The notes: generated from the sequence alone by a model not told the origin. Positions 36,928 through 45,453 are shown, counted from the stretch's first letter. The stretch: DNA of 64,000 nucleotides from Mesorhizobium sp. CA14 (GCF_020165195.1 NZ_JAIUHR010000022.1:1-64000), one strand, 5' to 3'. A program made the numbers and translations.

Positions 36928-39102
36928 CTACCTCATCCGCTCGCGTGCCTTCAGCTCCAGCCGCCGCGCATGCAGCACCGGCTCCGTATAGCCGTTGGGC
37001 TGGACCGTCCCCTTGAACACCAGATCACACGCCGCCTGGAAGGCGATGGAAGTGTCGAAGTCCGGCGCCATCGGCCTGTAGAGCGGATCGCCGACATTCT
37101 GGCGGTCGACGATCGCCGCCATGCGCTGCAGCGAATCCCTCACCTGGATTTCCGAGCACACCTTGTGGCGCAGCCAGTTGGCGATGTGCTGCGAGGAGAT
37201 GCGCAGCGTGGCGCGGTCCTCCATCAGCCCGACGTCGTTGATATCGGGCACTTTCGAGCAGCCGACGCCCTGGTCGATCCAGCGCACGACATAGCCGAGG
37301 ATGCCCTGCGCATTGTTGTCGAGCTCGCGCTGGATCTCGTCCGGCGTCCAGTTCGGTCGCACCGCGACCGGCACCGACAGAATGTCGTCGAGCTTCGCCT
37401 TCGGCCGGCTCTTCAGCGCCGCCTGCACGGCGTGCACGTCGACCTTGTGATAGTGCGTGGCGTGAAGCGTCGCGGCCGTCGGCGACGGCACCCAGGCGGT
37501 GTTGGCGCCGGCCTTGGGATGCGCGATCTTCTGCTCGAGCATCGCCGCCATCAAATCCGGCATCGCCCACATGCCCTTGCCGATCTGGGCGTGGCCGGCG
37601 AGCCCGCATTCGAGCCCCGTATCGACATTCCATGCCTCGTAGGCGGAAATCCAGGCGGCCTGCTTCATATCGCCCTTGCGGATCATCGGGCCGGCTTCCA
37701 TCGAGGTGTGGATCTCGTCGCCGGTGCGGTCGAGGAAGCCCGTGTTGATGAACACCACGCGCTCCTTCGCGGCGCGGATCGCTTCCTTGAGGTTGACGGT
37801 GGTGCGCCGCTCCTCGTCCATGATGCCCATCTTGATGGTGTTCTTCGCCATGCCGAGCAGCGCCTCGACGCGGTCGAAAATCTCGACGGCGAACGCGACC
37901 TCTTCCGGCCCGTGCATCTTGGGCTTCACCACATACATCGAGCCGGCGCGGGAATTCATCCGCCGCCCGTTCGGGCCGACATCGTGCAGCGCGATCAGCG
38001 CCGTGATCGCCGCATCCATGATGCCTTCCGGCACCTCGTGGCCGTCGCGGTCGGTGATCGCCGGATTGGTCATCAGGTGGCCGACATTGCGCACCAGCAT
38101 CAGCGAGCGGCCGGGCAGCGTAAGCGTTCCGCCGCCGCGCGAGCTGTAGGTGCGGTCCGGGTTGAGCTTGCGGACGAAGGTCTTGCCGCCCTTGGTGATC
38201 TCTTCCGCGAGGTCGCCCTTCATCAGGCCAAGCCAGTTGCGATAGACGACGACCTTATCCTCGGCGTCGACGGCGGCGACCGAATCCTCGCAGTCCTGGA
38301 TGGTGGTCAACGCGGCCTCGAGGAGGACGTCGGCGATGCCGGCCGGATCGGTCCTGCCTATCTGGTTGGCACGGTCGATGACAATCTCGATATGCAACCC
38401 GTTCTTCACCAGAAGCACGGCTTCCGGCGTTGCGGCATCGCCGCGATGGCCAACGAACTGCCTTGGATCGGCAAGCGTCGTGGCGCCGGCGCCCTCGCCC
38501 GCTTTCAGCGCGCCATTCGCCACCGACAGCCCGTTGACACCGGCCCATTTGCCGGTGGTCAGCGGCACCGACTGGTCGAGGAAATCCTTCGCCCAGGCGA
38601 TCACCTTGGCGCCGCGCGCCGGATTGAAGGCCTTGCCCTTCTCGGCGCCGCCGGTTTCGGGAATGGCGTCGGTGCCGTAGAGCGCATCATAGAGCGAACC
38701 CCAGCGGGCATTGGCGGCGTTGAGCGCATAGCGCGCATTCATCACCGGCACGACGAGCTGCGGCCCGGCGACAACGGCGATCTCGGGATCGACATGTTCC
38801 GTCGAGACGCTGAAGGCCGGCCCTTCCGGCACCAGATAACCGATCTCCTTGAGGAAATTCTTGTAGGCCTCGATGTCGATCGGCGCGCCGTTTTCGCGAT
38901 ACCAGAAGTCGAGCTTTTCCTGCATGGCGTCGCGCTTGGCGAGCAGCGCGCGGTTCTTCGGCGCGAGATCGTGGACGATGGCCGAAAAGCCGGTCCAGAA
39001 TTTTTCCGGGTCGATGCCGGTGCCGGGCGTGGCCTCCTCGGCCACGAAGTCATGGAGCTCCCGGGCAATCTGCAACCCGGCGATCTCGATGCGGTCGGTC
39101 AT
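36928..39102 (-). CDS. glcB: Malate synthase G
   Basis: A 724-residue monomeric malate synthase, full length for isoform G. It condenses glyoxylate with acetyl-CoA to malate in the glyoxylate bypass and glycolate use. Visible family blocks include DCEDSVAAVDAEDKV (near 280), MGIMDEERRTTVNL (near 450, active-site Glu/Asp region), VFINTGFLDRTGDEIHTSM and ANWLRHKVCSEIQV. No isocitrate lyase gene is nearby. A RIME-like pair separates it from the hydantoinase-like gene upstream. Confidence 0.96.
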   Translation of the reverse strand: MTDRIEIAGLQIARELHDFVAEEATPGTGIDPEKFWTGFSAIVHDLAPKNRALLAKRDAMQEKLDFWYRENGAPIDIEAYKNFLKEIGYLVPEGPAFSVSTEHVDPEIAVVAGPQLVVPVMNARYALNAANARWGSLYDALYGTDAIPETGGAEKGKAFNPARGAKVIAWAKDFLDQSVPLTTGKWAGVNGLSVANGALKAGEGAGATTLADPRQFVGHRGDAATPEAVLLVKNGLHIEIVIDRANQIGRTDPAGIADVLLEAALTTIQDCEDSVAAVDAEDKVVVYRNWLGLMKGDLAEEITKGGKTFVRKLNPDRTYSSRGGGTLTLPGRSLMLVRNVGHLMTNPAITDRDGHEVPEGIMDAAITALIALHDVGPNGRRMNSRAGSMYVVKPKMHGPEEVAFAVEIFDRVEALLGMAKNTIKMGIMDEERRTTVNLKEAIRAAKERVVFINTGFLDRTGDEIHTSMEAGPMIRKGDMKQAAWISAYEAWNVDTGLECGLAGHAQIGKGMWAMPDLMAAMLEQKIAHPKAGANTAWVPSPTAATLHATHYHKVDVHAVQAALKSRPKAKLDDILSVPVAVRPNWTPDEIQRELDNNAQGILGYVVRWIDQGVGCSKVPDINDVGLMEDRATLRISSQHIANWLRHKVCSEIQVRDSLQRMAAIVDRQNVGDPLYRPMAPDFDTSIAFQAACDLVFKGTVQPNGYTEPVLHARRLELKARERMR

Positions 39103-39182
39103 CTGCTCGTCTCCAGATAGGTGGCTTGCCGGGCGTTTGGCATGTTTGGGGTTGCGGGGTCAATTCGGCTTAGGATTTAGGC

Positions 39183-39360
39183 TTCCTTCTCCCCGTTCCA
39201 CGGGGAGAAGGTGGCGGCAGCCGGATGAGGGGCAGCGCGGCGCTGACAATTAGCATGCGTTGATCGGCCGATTGAAGTCGAGGAGAACAGCAACATACGC
39301 TGGCGCCGCCCCTCATCCGCCCTTCGGGCACCTTCTCCCCGTGAAACGGGGAGAAGGGGA
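39183..39360. repeat. RIME-like inverted pair
   Basis: The blocks CCTTCTCCCCGTTCCACGGGGAGAAGGTGG...GGATGAGGGGC (described in parts) and GCCCCTCATCC...CACCTTCTCCCC GTGAAAC GGGGAGAAGG face each other across about 75 bases. Each block contains its own CTTCTCCCC/GGGGAGAAG hairpin. Confidence 0.8.
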
Positions 39361-39368
39361 AGCCGCGC

Positions 39369-41387
39369 TCACACCGCAATCCGCGGCCGCCCCGACGCCA
39401 CCGCCACCACATGCGCCTCGATGAACATGCGCTGGCCCTCGATGGTCGAGACCTTGAAGTCGGTGGCGATTTCGATCTCGGCGCTGTCGGTGCCGGCGTC
39501 TTGCGCGCGCTTGGCCGCGATCGCGCGCACATCGGCTTGCGCCGCTTCGATCGCCTTTTCCTCCTCGGTGAAGTCGCGCACCGTCTGGCCCGATGCCAGC
39601 CTAAACAGGCCTTCCTTGGGCTGGCTGACGCGGGCCTCGGCCGAGACGCGCACCTGGCCGACGACGGCGCCGAGCGCGTTGGCGACATCGGTGTCTTCCG
39701 GCACGATGCAGCCATTGCCGATCAGCGGCGGCAGGCCGGCATAATGCAGCGGCGCCGAGGCGCCGAGGCCGATGACCGGGCGGTCGAGCGCGACGGTGAA
39801 GCGGGCGATGCCGGGATGCGCGTCGACGGCGCGCTGCACCAGCGCATGCGCGACGGTGGCGGCACCGTCCAGCCCGTCCTCGGCGAAGGCGGTTTCGAGG
39901 ATATATTCGGCCGACCAGCGGGTCAGCGTGACGAGCACGCGCTGCGAAATCTCCTCCGGCGTCGCCGCGATCGTCTGGCCGCGGCCGTCGCGGCGGCGGG
40001 AAAACAGCTCGGCGCCGAGCCGGGCGGTGGCGGCGTCCCAATTGGCCTGCTTGCCGAGCACATGGGCAGCGTCGGACGGCGTGAAGCCGGAGATATGCAC
40101 GAGACCGCGCGCGACCAGCCGGTTCAGCGTGGCGTTCTGCGCATTCGAAGCGAGCAGCCTGTCGAGCGCCAGCGGCGTGGCGCCGATCGCCTCGTAGAGC
40201 TTCGCCTCCGGCGCGGTCAGGCCAGCGGCGAGCCGGTCCGGCACGCCGGTGCGCAGGGCGAAGCGCCCGTCCATGCGGCCGGGATTGGGCGCGCGGAGTT
40301 GTCTTTCCAGTTCGATAGTCACGGCCTCGCCATGCACCATGCCCGCCAGCGCCAGCGGCACCAGGCGGCGCGGCCCTAGCAGGATCTTCGGGTCGAGCGC
40401 GCCGTCTTCCAGCGTCACTTCGGAGTCGCCGCCAAGGCCGAAAGTCCGCATGGCGACAGCCTCGACCATGGTGCGGAAGCCGCCGACGGTGGCGCCTTCC
40501 GGATCGAGGCGCGGCCGGCCGCCATCGAGCACGGCGATATCGGTGGTGGTGCCGCCGATATCCGAGACCATGGCGTCGTCCAGCCCGGTCATGTGCCGGG
40601 CGCCGACAAGGCTGGCGGCCGGGCCGGACAGGATCGTCTCGATCGGCCGCTGGCGGGCAAACGCCGCCGACACCAGCGCGCCGTCGCCGCGCACCACCAT
40701 CAGCGGCGCGGCAATGCCGCGTTTGCCAAGAAACCCTTCGGTCGCCGCCACCAGCCGGTCGATCATCGAGATCAGCCTTGCATTGAGCAAGGTGGTGAGC
40801 GCCCGGCGCGGGCCGCCGAGCTTGGCCGAAAGCTCGTGGCTGGCGGTGACCGGCAGGCCTGTCTTCTCGCGGATCAGGTCGCGAGCGGCAAGCTCATGCG
40901 CCGGGTTGCGGGTGGCAAAATAGGCGCAGACGGCGAAGCCCGACACCGAACGCCCAAGTTCCGGCAGCGCCGCCTCGAGCCCGGAAAGGTCAAGTTTTGC
41001 CGCATTGCCGTGCACGTCATGGCCGCCGGGGCAGAACACCACCGGATCGGTGCCCAGCGCCGTCTTCAGCCCGTCGCGGGCGAGGTCGGCCTCGGAAAAG
41101 CCGATCATCACCAGCGCCACGCGCCCGCCCTGGCCCTCCACCAGCGCATTGGTGGCGAGGGTCGTCGACATCGAAACCAGTTTTATCGAGGCAGGATTGG
41201 TCTTGGATTTTTCCAGCACCGCATCGACCGCGCCGGAAATACCGACGGCGAGGTCGTGGCGTGTGGTCAGCGACTTCGCCTTGGCCAGCACCTTGCCCTT
41301 CGGGCCTTCCTCCGACCACAGCACCGCATCGGTGTAGGTGCCGCCGGTGTCGATGCCGAGGAAGAGGGGGTGAGACTTGGCGGTCAT
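39369..41387 (-). CDS. Hydantoinase/oxoprolinase family protein (HyuA-like)
   Basis: A 672-residue single-subunit HyuA/OxoprolinaseA protein. The ATP-binding start LFLGIDTGGTYTDAVLW lies at 8-24, with SDIGGTTTDIAVLDGG near 285 and an FGLGGDSEVTLEDG block near 330. HyuA subunits hydrolyse N-methylhydantoin or 5-oxoproline, or act in acetone/acetophenone carboxylases, normally with a HyuB subunit. No hyuB is adjacent, so the reaction is unknown. ATG 41387 is used; the frame is open to 41573 through repeat DNA. Confidence 0.85.
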   Translation of the reverse strand: MTAKSHPLFLGIDTGGTYTDAVLWSEEGPKGKVLAKAKSLTTRHDLAVGISGAVDAVLEKSKTNPASIKLVSMSTTLATNALVEGQGGRVALVMIGFSEADLARDGLKTALGTDPVVFCPGGHDVHGNAAKLDLSGLEAALPELGRSVSGFAVCAYFATRNPAHELAARDLIREKTGLPVTASHELSAKLGGPRRALTTLLNARLISMIDRLVAATEGFLGKRGIAAPLMVVRGDGALVSAAFARQRPIETILSGPAASLVGARHMTGLDDAMVSDIGGTTTDIAVLDGGRPRLDPEGATVGGFRTMVEAVAMRTFGLGGDSEVTLEDGALDPKILLGPRRLVPLALAGMVHGEAVTIELERQLRAPNPGRMDGRFALRTGVPDRLAAGLTAPEAKLYEAIGATPLALDRLLASNAQNATLNRLVARGLVHISGFTPSDAAHVLGKQANWDAATARLGAELFSRRRDGRGQTIAATPEEISQRVLVTLTRWSAEYILETAFAEDGLDGAATVAHALVQRAVDAHPGIARFTVALDRPVIGLGASAPLHYAGLPPLIGNGCIVPEDTDVANALGAVVGQVRVSAEARVSQPKEGLFRLASGQTVRDFTEEEKAIEAAQADVRAIAAKRAQDAGTDSAEIEIATDFKVSTIEGQRMFIEAHVVAVASGRPRIAV

Positions 41388-41474
41388 TTTGCAGGCAGTC
41401 CGGGGCGAGAGGTTTGCTGTCTGCCCCTTAGCGGATACCGGCTGGCGGATAAAGGCGGGAGGGATGGGCCAGGT

Positions 41475-41633
41475 AATCTCCCCCCTTGAGGGGGAGATGT
41501 CGCCGAAGGCGACAGAGGGGGTGCTGGCGCATCGAACGCCGGCGTCTTCTGCGACGACAAACGACGTCGGCACTCCACGCGCGGCGACCCCTCTGGCCGC
41601 TTTGCGGCCATCTCCCCCTCGGGAAGATTCCCC
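41475..41633. repeat. RIME-like inverted pair
   Basis: CTCCCCCTTGAGGGGGAGATG...GGCGACAGAGGGG and its mirror CCCCTCTGGCCGC...CATCTCCCCCTCGGGAAGAT flank about 60 bases. The pair fills most of the gap between the HyuA-like gene and the cupredoxin gene. Confidence 0.7.
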
Positions 41634-41636
41634 CGC

Positions 41637-41939
41637 CTACTTCGCCGTGACGGTGCCCGTCATCGAGCTGTGGATCGAACAATGGAACGGATGCGCGCCG
41701 GCGGCCGATATCTTGACCTTGGCGCGCTTGCCCTTGGCGAGTTGGCCGGTATCGAAGGAACCGTCATCCGCCGTGGCGGTGTGCGTCTTGGAATCGGCGT
41801 TGGTGAAGGTCACCGTGTCGCCGACGGCGACACTGATCTTGGCCGGGTGGAATTTCATGTCCTTGATCTCAACCGCGTGGTTTGCGGCGAAGGCGGGCAT
41901 TGCGAAGGCAAGCAAGGCAAGGGTGAGCATGGTGCGCAT
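41637..41939 (-). CDS. Small periplasmic cupredoxin (amicyanin-like)
   Basis: A 100-residue blue-copper protein with a signal peptide (MRTMLTLALLAFAMPAFA, cleaved after about residue 18). The type-1 copper ligands are H53, C87, H90 and M93 (PFHCSIHSSM). It would carry one electron in the periplasm. No methylamine dehydrogenase or other donor is near, so the partner is unknown. MRTM and the internal M4 are both possible starts. Confidence 0.9.
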   Translation of the reverse strand: MRTMLTLALLAFAMPAFAANHAVEIKDMKFHPAKISVAVGDTVTFTNADSKTHTATADDGSFDTGQLAKGKRAKVKISAAGAHPFHCSIHSSMTGTVTAK

Positions 41940-41992
41940 GGTGGATTCCTCCTGAGAGTCCCCACCTTAAACTAAGGCGGGCGCAGCATTTG

Positions 41993-42619
41993 TCATGCCA
42001 CGAAGCCCACCCTTTTATGCGACCCGTCACAAAACGGCTTGTTGGCCGAATGCCCGCAGCGGCAGAGAAAAACTTTTGTGGTGCGGGCGATGGTATGCCC
42101 GGTGCCGGTGACGATCTCCGCATTGCCTTCGACCTTGAGCGGGCCGTTGACAGTGGGGGTGACCGTCAGCGGGCCGTCCCGCGCTTCGAGCACCTGCGCC
42201 TCCTTCAGCGGCGGCTCGCCGGTGGCGGTGAAGCCGGCCTTGATGTGGCTGTTGTCGCAGAACGGCTTGTTCTGGGACAGGCCGCAGCGGCAGAGCGTGG
42301 CGCGGAAGAGGGTCTCCTCGCCGAGCACGATCTCGGCATGCACGGCCAGCGGTCCGTTCTCGCGCAGCCGCACGGTGTTGACCACCGGCGGCCTCTCCTG
42401 CGGCCCGCCATCCTTGCGGGTGTAGGTGATGGCGCCCGACGGGCAGTTTTCCGCCAGCGCCACGACCCGCTCGACGATTGCCGCGTCAGGGTGGATCCAC
42501 TCGCCCGGCGCGTTGGGCACGAAGACATGCGGGTTGCCGAGCACGCAATTGCGCGAATGGATGCAACGCTTGCCGCTGAAAGAAACGTCGATCTTCTCGC
42601 CTTCGACCGTGCCTGCCAT
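41993..42619 (-). CDS. CDGSH iron-sulphur protein with an N-terminal (4Fe-4S) mono-cluster domain
   Basis: A 208-residue protein. Residues 12-65 form a divergent ferredoxin-like domain with C19, C25 and C59. Two CDGSH-type domains follow: C110-C112-C121-H125 (FCDNSH variant) and C186-C188-C197-H201 (FCDGSH). Each CDGSH site binds a 2Fe-2S cluster through three Cys and one His. Such proteins may store or move clusters or sense redox state; the exact job is unknown. It is transcribed towards the cupredoxin gene, 53 bp away, and could be cotranscribed. Confidence 0.88.
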   Translation of the reverse strand: MAGTVEGEKIDVSFSGKRCIHSRNCVLGNPHVFVPNAPGEWIHPDAAIVERVVALAENCPSGAITYTRKDGGPQERPPVVNTVRLRENGPLAVHAEIVLGEETLFRATLCRCGLSQNKPFCDNSHIKAGFTATGEPPLKEAQVLEARDGPLTVTPTVNGPLKVEGNAEIVTGTGHTIARTTKVFLCRCGHSANKPFCDGSHKRVGFVA

Positions 42620-42686
42620 GGGGTGGGTCTCCTGTTGGGTCGAGGCGAGGCTAGGGCGGGGGCGAGAGGGGCGTCAAGAATGAACT

Positions 42687-42751
42687 CCCCTTCTCCCCTT
42701 GTGGGAGAAGGTGGCTCGGCGCGCAGCGCCGAGACGGATGAGGGGTGCTCC
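42687..42751. repeat. RIME-like block, left side of DUF559 cassette 1
   Basis: CCCCTTCTCCCCTTGTGGGAGAAGG, then GGCTCGGCGCGCAGCGCCGAG and GACGGATGAGGGGTGCTCC (given in parts). It is the mirror image of the block at 43207-43271 on the other side of the DUF559 gene. Confidence 0.85.
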
Positions 42752-42777
42752 AGCTTGGCAAGAACGCGTGCGCCCCG

Positions 42778-43149
42778 CTACCGCCAAGGCTGCAGACTCT
42801 CGTCCCGCACATAGGCGATGATGGTGTCGCATACCCCGTTCATGTCCTTCAGGACATCGTCGTTCCAGAACCGCAGCACGCGAAAGCCCCTGACTTTCAG
42901 CTCGGCATCGCGTTCCTGGTCATGGCGCGATTCCGCATGCTGGCTGCCGTCAATCTCAACGACGAGCTTGGCCTCGGCGCAAAGGAAATCCGCCACGAAT
43001 CGACCAATCGGCACTTGCCGCCTAAATTTGGTGTTGTCGAGACGACGACCGCGCAATTCCTGCCATAGACGGTCCTCCGCGTCGGTCGACTCACGGCGCA
43101 TCGACCTAGCGAAATTCCTTTTGGCCGAGGTGACGGGTTGGTGCGGCAT
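42778..43149 (-). CDS. DUF559 endonuclease-domain protein, copy 1
   Basis: A 123-residue protein with the restriction-endonuclease-like fold of DUF559 (Vsr-related). The presumed metal site is D54 in GRFVADF, E65/D67 in VVEIDGSQH and H71. The N-terminal EDRLWQELRGRRL helix and VLRFWNDDVLKD end are family marks. DUF559 proteins are assumed to cut or bind DNA but lack a proven role. It is about 89 percent identical to copy 2 at 43861-44232 (13 differences counted), and is bracketed by inverted RIME blocks. Confidence 0.9.
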   Translation of the reverse strand: MPHQPVTSAKRNFARSMRRESTDAEDRLWQELRGRRLDNTKFRRQVPIGRFVADFLCAEAKLVVEIDGSQHAESRHDQERDAELKVRGFRVLRFWNDDVLKDMNGVCDTIIAYVRDESLQPWR

Positions 43150-43206
43150 GGTAGAAGATTAGCCGACGTAGGTGACCGCTCAAAATATCCGAGGTCGCAC
43201 TCCGCT

Positions 43207-43271
43207 GGAGCACCCCTCATCCGACTCGGCGCTGCGCGCCGAGCCACCTTCTCCCACAAGGGGAGAAGGGG
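43207..43271. repeat. RIME-like block, right side of DUF559 cassette 1
   Basis: GGAGCACCCCTCATCC...GGCGCTGCGCGCCGAG...CACCTTCTCCCACAAGGGGAGAAGG, inverted relative to 42687-42751. It lies between the DUF559 gene and the secreted-protein gene. Confidence 0.85.
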
Positions 43272-43276
43272 AAGCC

Positions 43277-43648
43277 CTACTCCTCAAGGTCGATCTCCTC
43301 GGTTTGGCCGCCGCTGCAGGTGTAGCAGCAGTCCTCGCAGGTTTCCTTGTTGTTCGGGCCGACGCCCCAATAGGTTTCTTCATCGCCATCGACCCAGGCG
43401 CCGTAGCAGATCTTCTCGCCCTCGTTGCAGGAGATCGGCAATTGCTTGGTCTCGCCGTCGTCGAGATAGAAATCCTTGCCGTTGCCCGGCCAGACATAGT
43501 CGCGGTCCTGGCTGTAGAGTTCGACTCGCATGGCGTTGGGATGATTGTTCTTGATCTGGAAGGTGACGTCGCCGGCGTGAGCGGCGGGCGCGATGAGGAC
43601 GGCTAGCGAAAGCGCGGCGGCAACGCGGCGCGCGAAGGTGATGGACAT
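43277..43648 (-). CDS. Secreted six-cysteine protein, copy 1 (123 aa)
   Basis: A signal peptide covers about residues 1-26 (RRVAAALSLAVLIAPAAHA). The mature part starts GDVTFQIKNNHPNAMRVELY and contains VWPG, PISCNEGEKICYGAWV and a GVGP followed by C-x2-CC-x2-C. Six cysteines suggest three disulphides or a metal site. It shares the frame VEL-S-D-VWPG-K-F-L-PISC-GE-IC-GAWV-GD-GVGP-N-C-CC-C-G with the protein at 44362-44709. I do not recognise the family. ATG 43648 is the start next to the signal peptide. Confidence 0.82.
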   Translation of the reverse strand: MSITFARRVAAALSLAVLIAPAAHAGDVTFQIKNNHPNAMRVELYSQDRDYVWPGNGKDFYLDDGETKQLPISCNEGEKICYGAWVDGDEETYWGVGPNNKETCEDCCYTCSGGQTEEIDLEE

Positions 43649-43769
43649 GAGAACCCCCGAGGTAGAATCGGCCCCCACGGCCGATGGTTGGATGATGACA
43701 TGGCCGGCGCGTATGCCAAGGGGCGGCAGCGAAAATGGCTGACGGAATTTGGGGGGAATGGCGCGACTT

Positions 43770-43834
43770 CCCCTTCTCCCCTTGTGGGAGAAGGTGGCTC
43801 GGCGCGCAGCGCCGAGACGGATGAGGGGTGTTCC
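43770..43834. repeat. RIME-like block, left side of DUF559 cassette 2
   Basis: Almost identical to 42687-42751. The bases that follow (CAGCCTGGCAGGAACGCGTG) also match those after the first block, so the repeat unit extends into the DUF559 gene. Confidence 0.85.
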
Positions 43835-43860
43835 AGCCTGGCAGGAACGCGTGCGCCCCA

Positions 43861-44232
43861 CTACCGCCAAGGGTGCAAACTTTCATCCCTCACGTAGGCG
43901 ATTATCGTGTCGCATACCCCGTTCATGTCTTTCAGCACATCGTCGTTCCAGAACCGCAGCACGCGAAATCCCCTTGCCTTTAGTTCGGCGTCGCGCTCCT
44001 GATCGCGACACGATTCCGCGTGCTGGCTGCCGTCGATTTCGACGATAAGTCTGGCCTCGGCGCAGACGAAATCCGCCACGAAGCGGCCGATCGGCACCTG
44101 CCGCTTGAACTTGATGTTGTCGAGTCGCCGGCCGCGCAATTCGTGCCACAAGCGGTCTTCCGCCTCTGTCGGCTCACGGCGCATCGACCGAGCGAAATTG
44201 CGTTTGGCCGGGGTTACGGGTTGGTGTGGCAT
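43861..44232 (-). CDS. DUF559 endonuclease-domain protein, copy 2
   Basis: A 123-residue paralogue of copy 1 with the same presumed catalytic residues (D54, E65, D67, H71). One change, HAESRHDQ to HAESCRDQ, adds a cysteine near the site. It is flanked by RIME blocks in the same inverted arrangement as copy 1, and the non-coding flanks are also similar, so the whole cassette is duplicated. It lies between the two secreted-protein genes. Confidence 0.9.
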   Translation of the reverse strand: MPHQPVTPAKRNFARSMRREPTEAEDRLWHELRGRRLDNIKFKRQVPIGRFVADFVCAEARLIVEIDGSQHAESCRDQERDAELKARGFRVLRFWNDDVLKDMNGVCDTIIAYVRDESLHPWR

Positions 44233-44285
44233 GGCGCGCGATTAGCCAATGTTGTGGACTTGAACAGCCGGCGCCCCACTCCGCT

Positions 44286-44348
44286 GGAGCACCCCTCATC
44301 CGTCTCGGCGCTTCGCGCCGATCCACCTTCTCCCACAAGGGGAGAAGG
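44286..44348. repeat. RIME-like block, right side of DUF559 cassette 2
   Basis: GGAGCACCCCTCATCCGTC...CACCTTCTCCCACAAGGGGAGAAGG, inverted relative to 43770-43834. It is preceded by the same ACTCCGCT found before the right block of cassette 1. Confidence 0.85.
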
Positions 44349-44361
44349 AGAGGGCGCCCCG

Positions 44362-44709
44362 CTACTCCGCCAGGTCCACCGTCTCGGTCGAATGCCCGGT
44401 GCAGATGAAGCAGCAGGTGTCGCAGGGCTTGTCGTTGTCGGGGCCGACGCCGGCGGTGACGGAATCGTCGCCGTTCACCCAGGCGCCCCAGCAGATATGC
44501 TCGCCCGGCTCGCAGGAGATCGGCACGGACTTTCGCGCCTTCGGCCGGATGAGAAAAACCTTGTCGTCGCCCGGCCAGACTTTTTGGCTGTCGCGGCTGA
44601 ACAGCTCGACCGCGACCCCGTCCGAGCGCTGGTTGCGCACGAAGACCGACATGTCGGCGGCGAAGGCCGGCGAGGTGAGGAGAAGGAAGGCGAGCAGAGC
44701 GCGAATCAT
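44362..44709 (-). CDS. Secreted six-cysteine protein, copy 2 (115 aa)
   Basis: A signal peptide of about 18 residues (MIRALLAFLLLTSPAFA) and a mature domain homologous to copy 1: VELFSRDSQKVWPG, PISCEPGEHICWGAWV, GVGPDNDKPCDTCCFICTG. All six cysteines and the GAWV-GD core are kept, but overall identity by eye is only around 45 percent, far below that of the neighbouring DUF559 pair. Function is unknown; export to the periplasm or outside is predicted. Confidence 0.82.
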   Translation of the reverse strand: MIRALLAFLLLTSPAFAADMSVFVRNQRSDGVAVELFSRDSQKVWPGDDKVFLIRPKARKSVPISCEPGEHICWGAWVNGDDSVTAGVGPDNDKPCDTCCFICTGHSTETVDLAE

Positions 44710-44759
44710 GGCGAGGTCCCCAGGGGAAGTAGAGCACGGGAGCGGAAGCGGCGCGACCT

Positions 44760-44942
44760 CCCCTTCCCCCCTTGTGGGGGAAGGTGGCTCGGCGCGCAGC
44801 GCCGAGACGGATGAGGGGTGCTCCAGCTTGGCGAGGCGTTCGCTACAAGCGCAGCATTGTACCCAATCGCCGATGCCTCATTCCTTCCAACACCCCTCAT
44901 CCGGCCGCTTCGCGTCCACCTTCTCCCACAGGGGGAGAAGGG
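44760..44942. repeat. RIME-like inverted pair without a DUF559 gene
   Basis: The left block (44760-44824) continues with CAGCTTGGCGAGGCG, resembling the CAGCTTGGCAAGAACG next to DUF559 cassette 1. The right block (44889-44942) is inverted. Only about 65 bases lie between, so this resembles an empty or decayed cassette. Confidence 0.75.
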
Positions 44943-44946
44943 AAAG

Positions 44947-45453
44947 TCAGCGCCTCACCACATGCGGCGCGAATGTCTTCACCGCATCCACCATCTCCTC
45001 CGCACGCACGTCGAGCGAGGAGATCTCCATATGCACAATGGTCTTGCCGAAGGGCATCAGGCCGTAGGCATTGGCGGAGGAATAGCGGATTGCGTCGGGC
45101 GGCTCTTCGGTGAGCTCGAAATTCAGCATCGCCGCGCCCTTGCCGCCGGCGGCGAGCCGCACGCTTTTCACCTTGCTCCACGGCACCAGCACGTCGCCGG
45201 CGCGACTATCGCGGAAGCCGTGGCTGTCCAAGATCACCTTGACCGAAGTATCGAAAGCGCCGCGGGCAATGAAAGCGCCGAGCCCCAGGCAGGCGGCGCT
45301 AAGCAGCGCGATCCACAGCACATGCCCACTGTTTGCCCCCGACGCCACGCCCTGCAGCGCGCCGAAGCCGAAAATGCCGCCAAGCAGGAACGGTCCGAGT
45401 GCGGGCAGGATCTTTCCAGAGGGGCTGTTGCGGAGTTCGAGCGGCGCGGCCAT
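44947..45453 (-). CDS. Membrane protein, PH-domain-like (168 aa)
   Basis: Two hydrophobic helices (about residues 14-35 and 46-66) are followed by a soluble beta-rich part beginning VKVILDSHGFRDSRAGDVLVPWSKVKSVRL. This pattern of an STM3941- or PH-like domain after two helices is common in unstudied inner-membrane proteins. No function can be given. ATG 45453 is taken at MAAPLEL; the next gene upstream ends 11 bp before it, so the two are likely cotranscribed. Confidence 0.75.
   Translation of the reverse strand: MAAPLELRNSPSGKILPALGPFLLGGIFGFGALQGVASGANSGHVLWIALLSAACLGLGAFIARGAFDTSVKVILDSHGFRDSRAGDVLVPWSKVKSVRLAAGGKGAAMLNFELTEEPPDAIRYSSANAYGLMPFGKTIVHMEISSLDVRAEEMVDAVKTFAPHVVRR

Noticed and set aside
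39410..40380. A 322-codon plus-strand frame opposite the HyuA-like gene
   Set aside because: It is antisense to a gene with clear HyuA motifs and has no recognisable domain.
42687..44942. Evenly spaced palindromic repeats that might be read as a CRISPR array
   Set aside because: The repeats alternate in orientation, have internal hairpins of 60 or more bases, and have genes between them. Spacers of constant length are absent and no cas gene is present.
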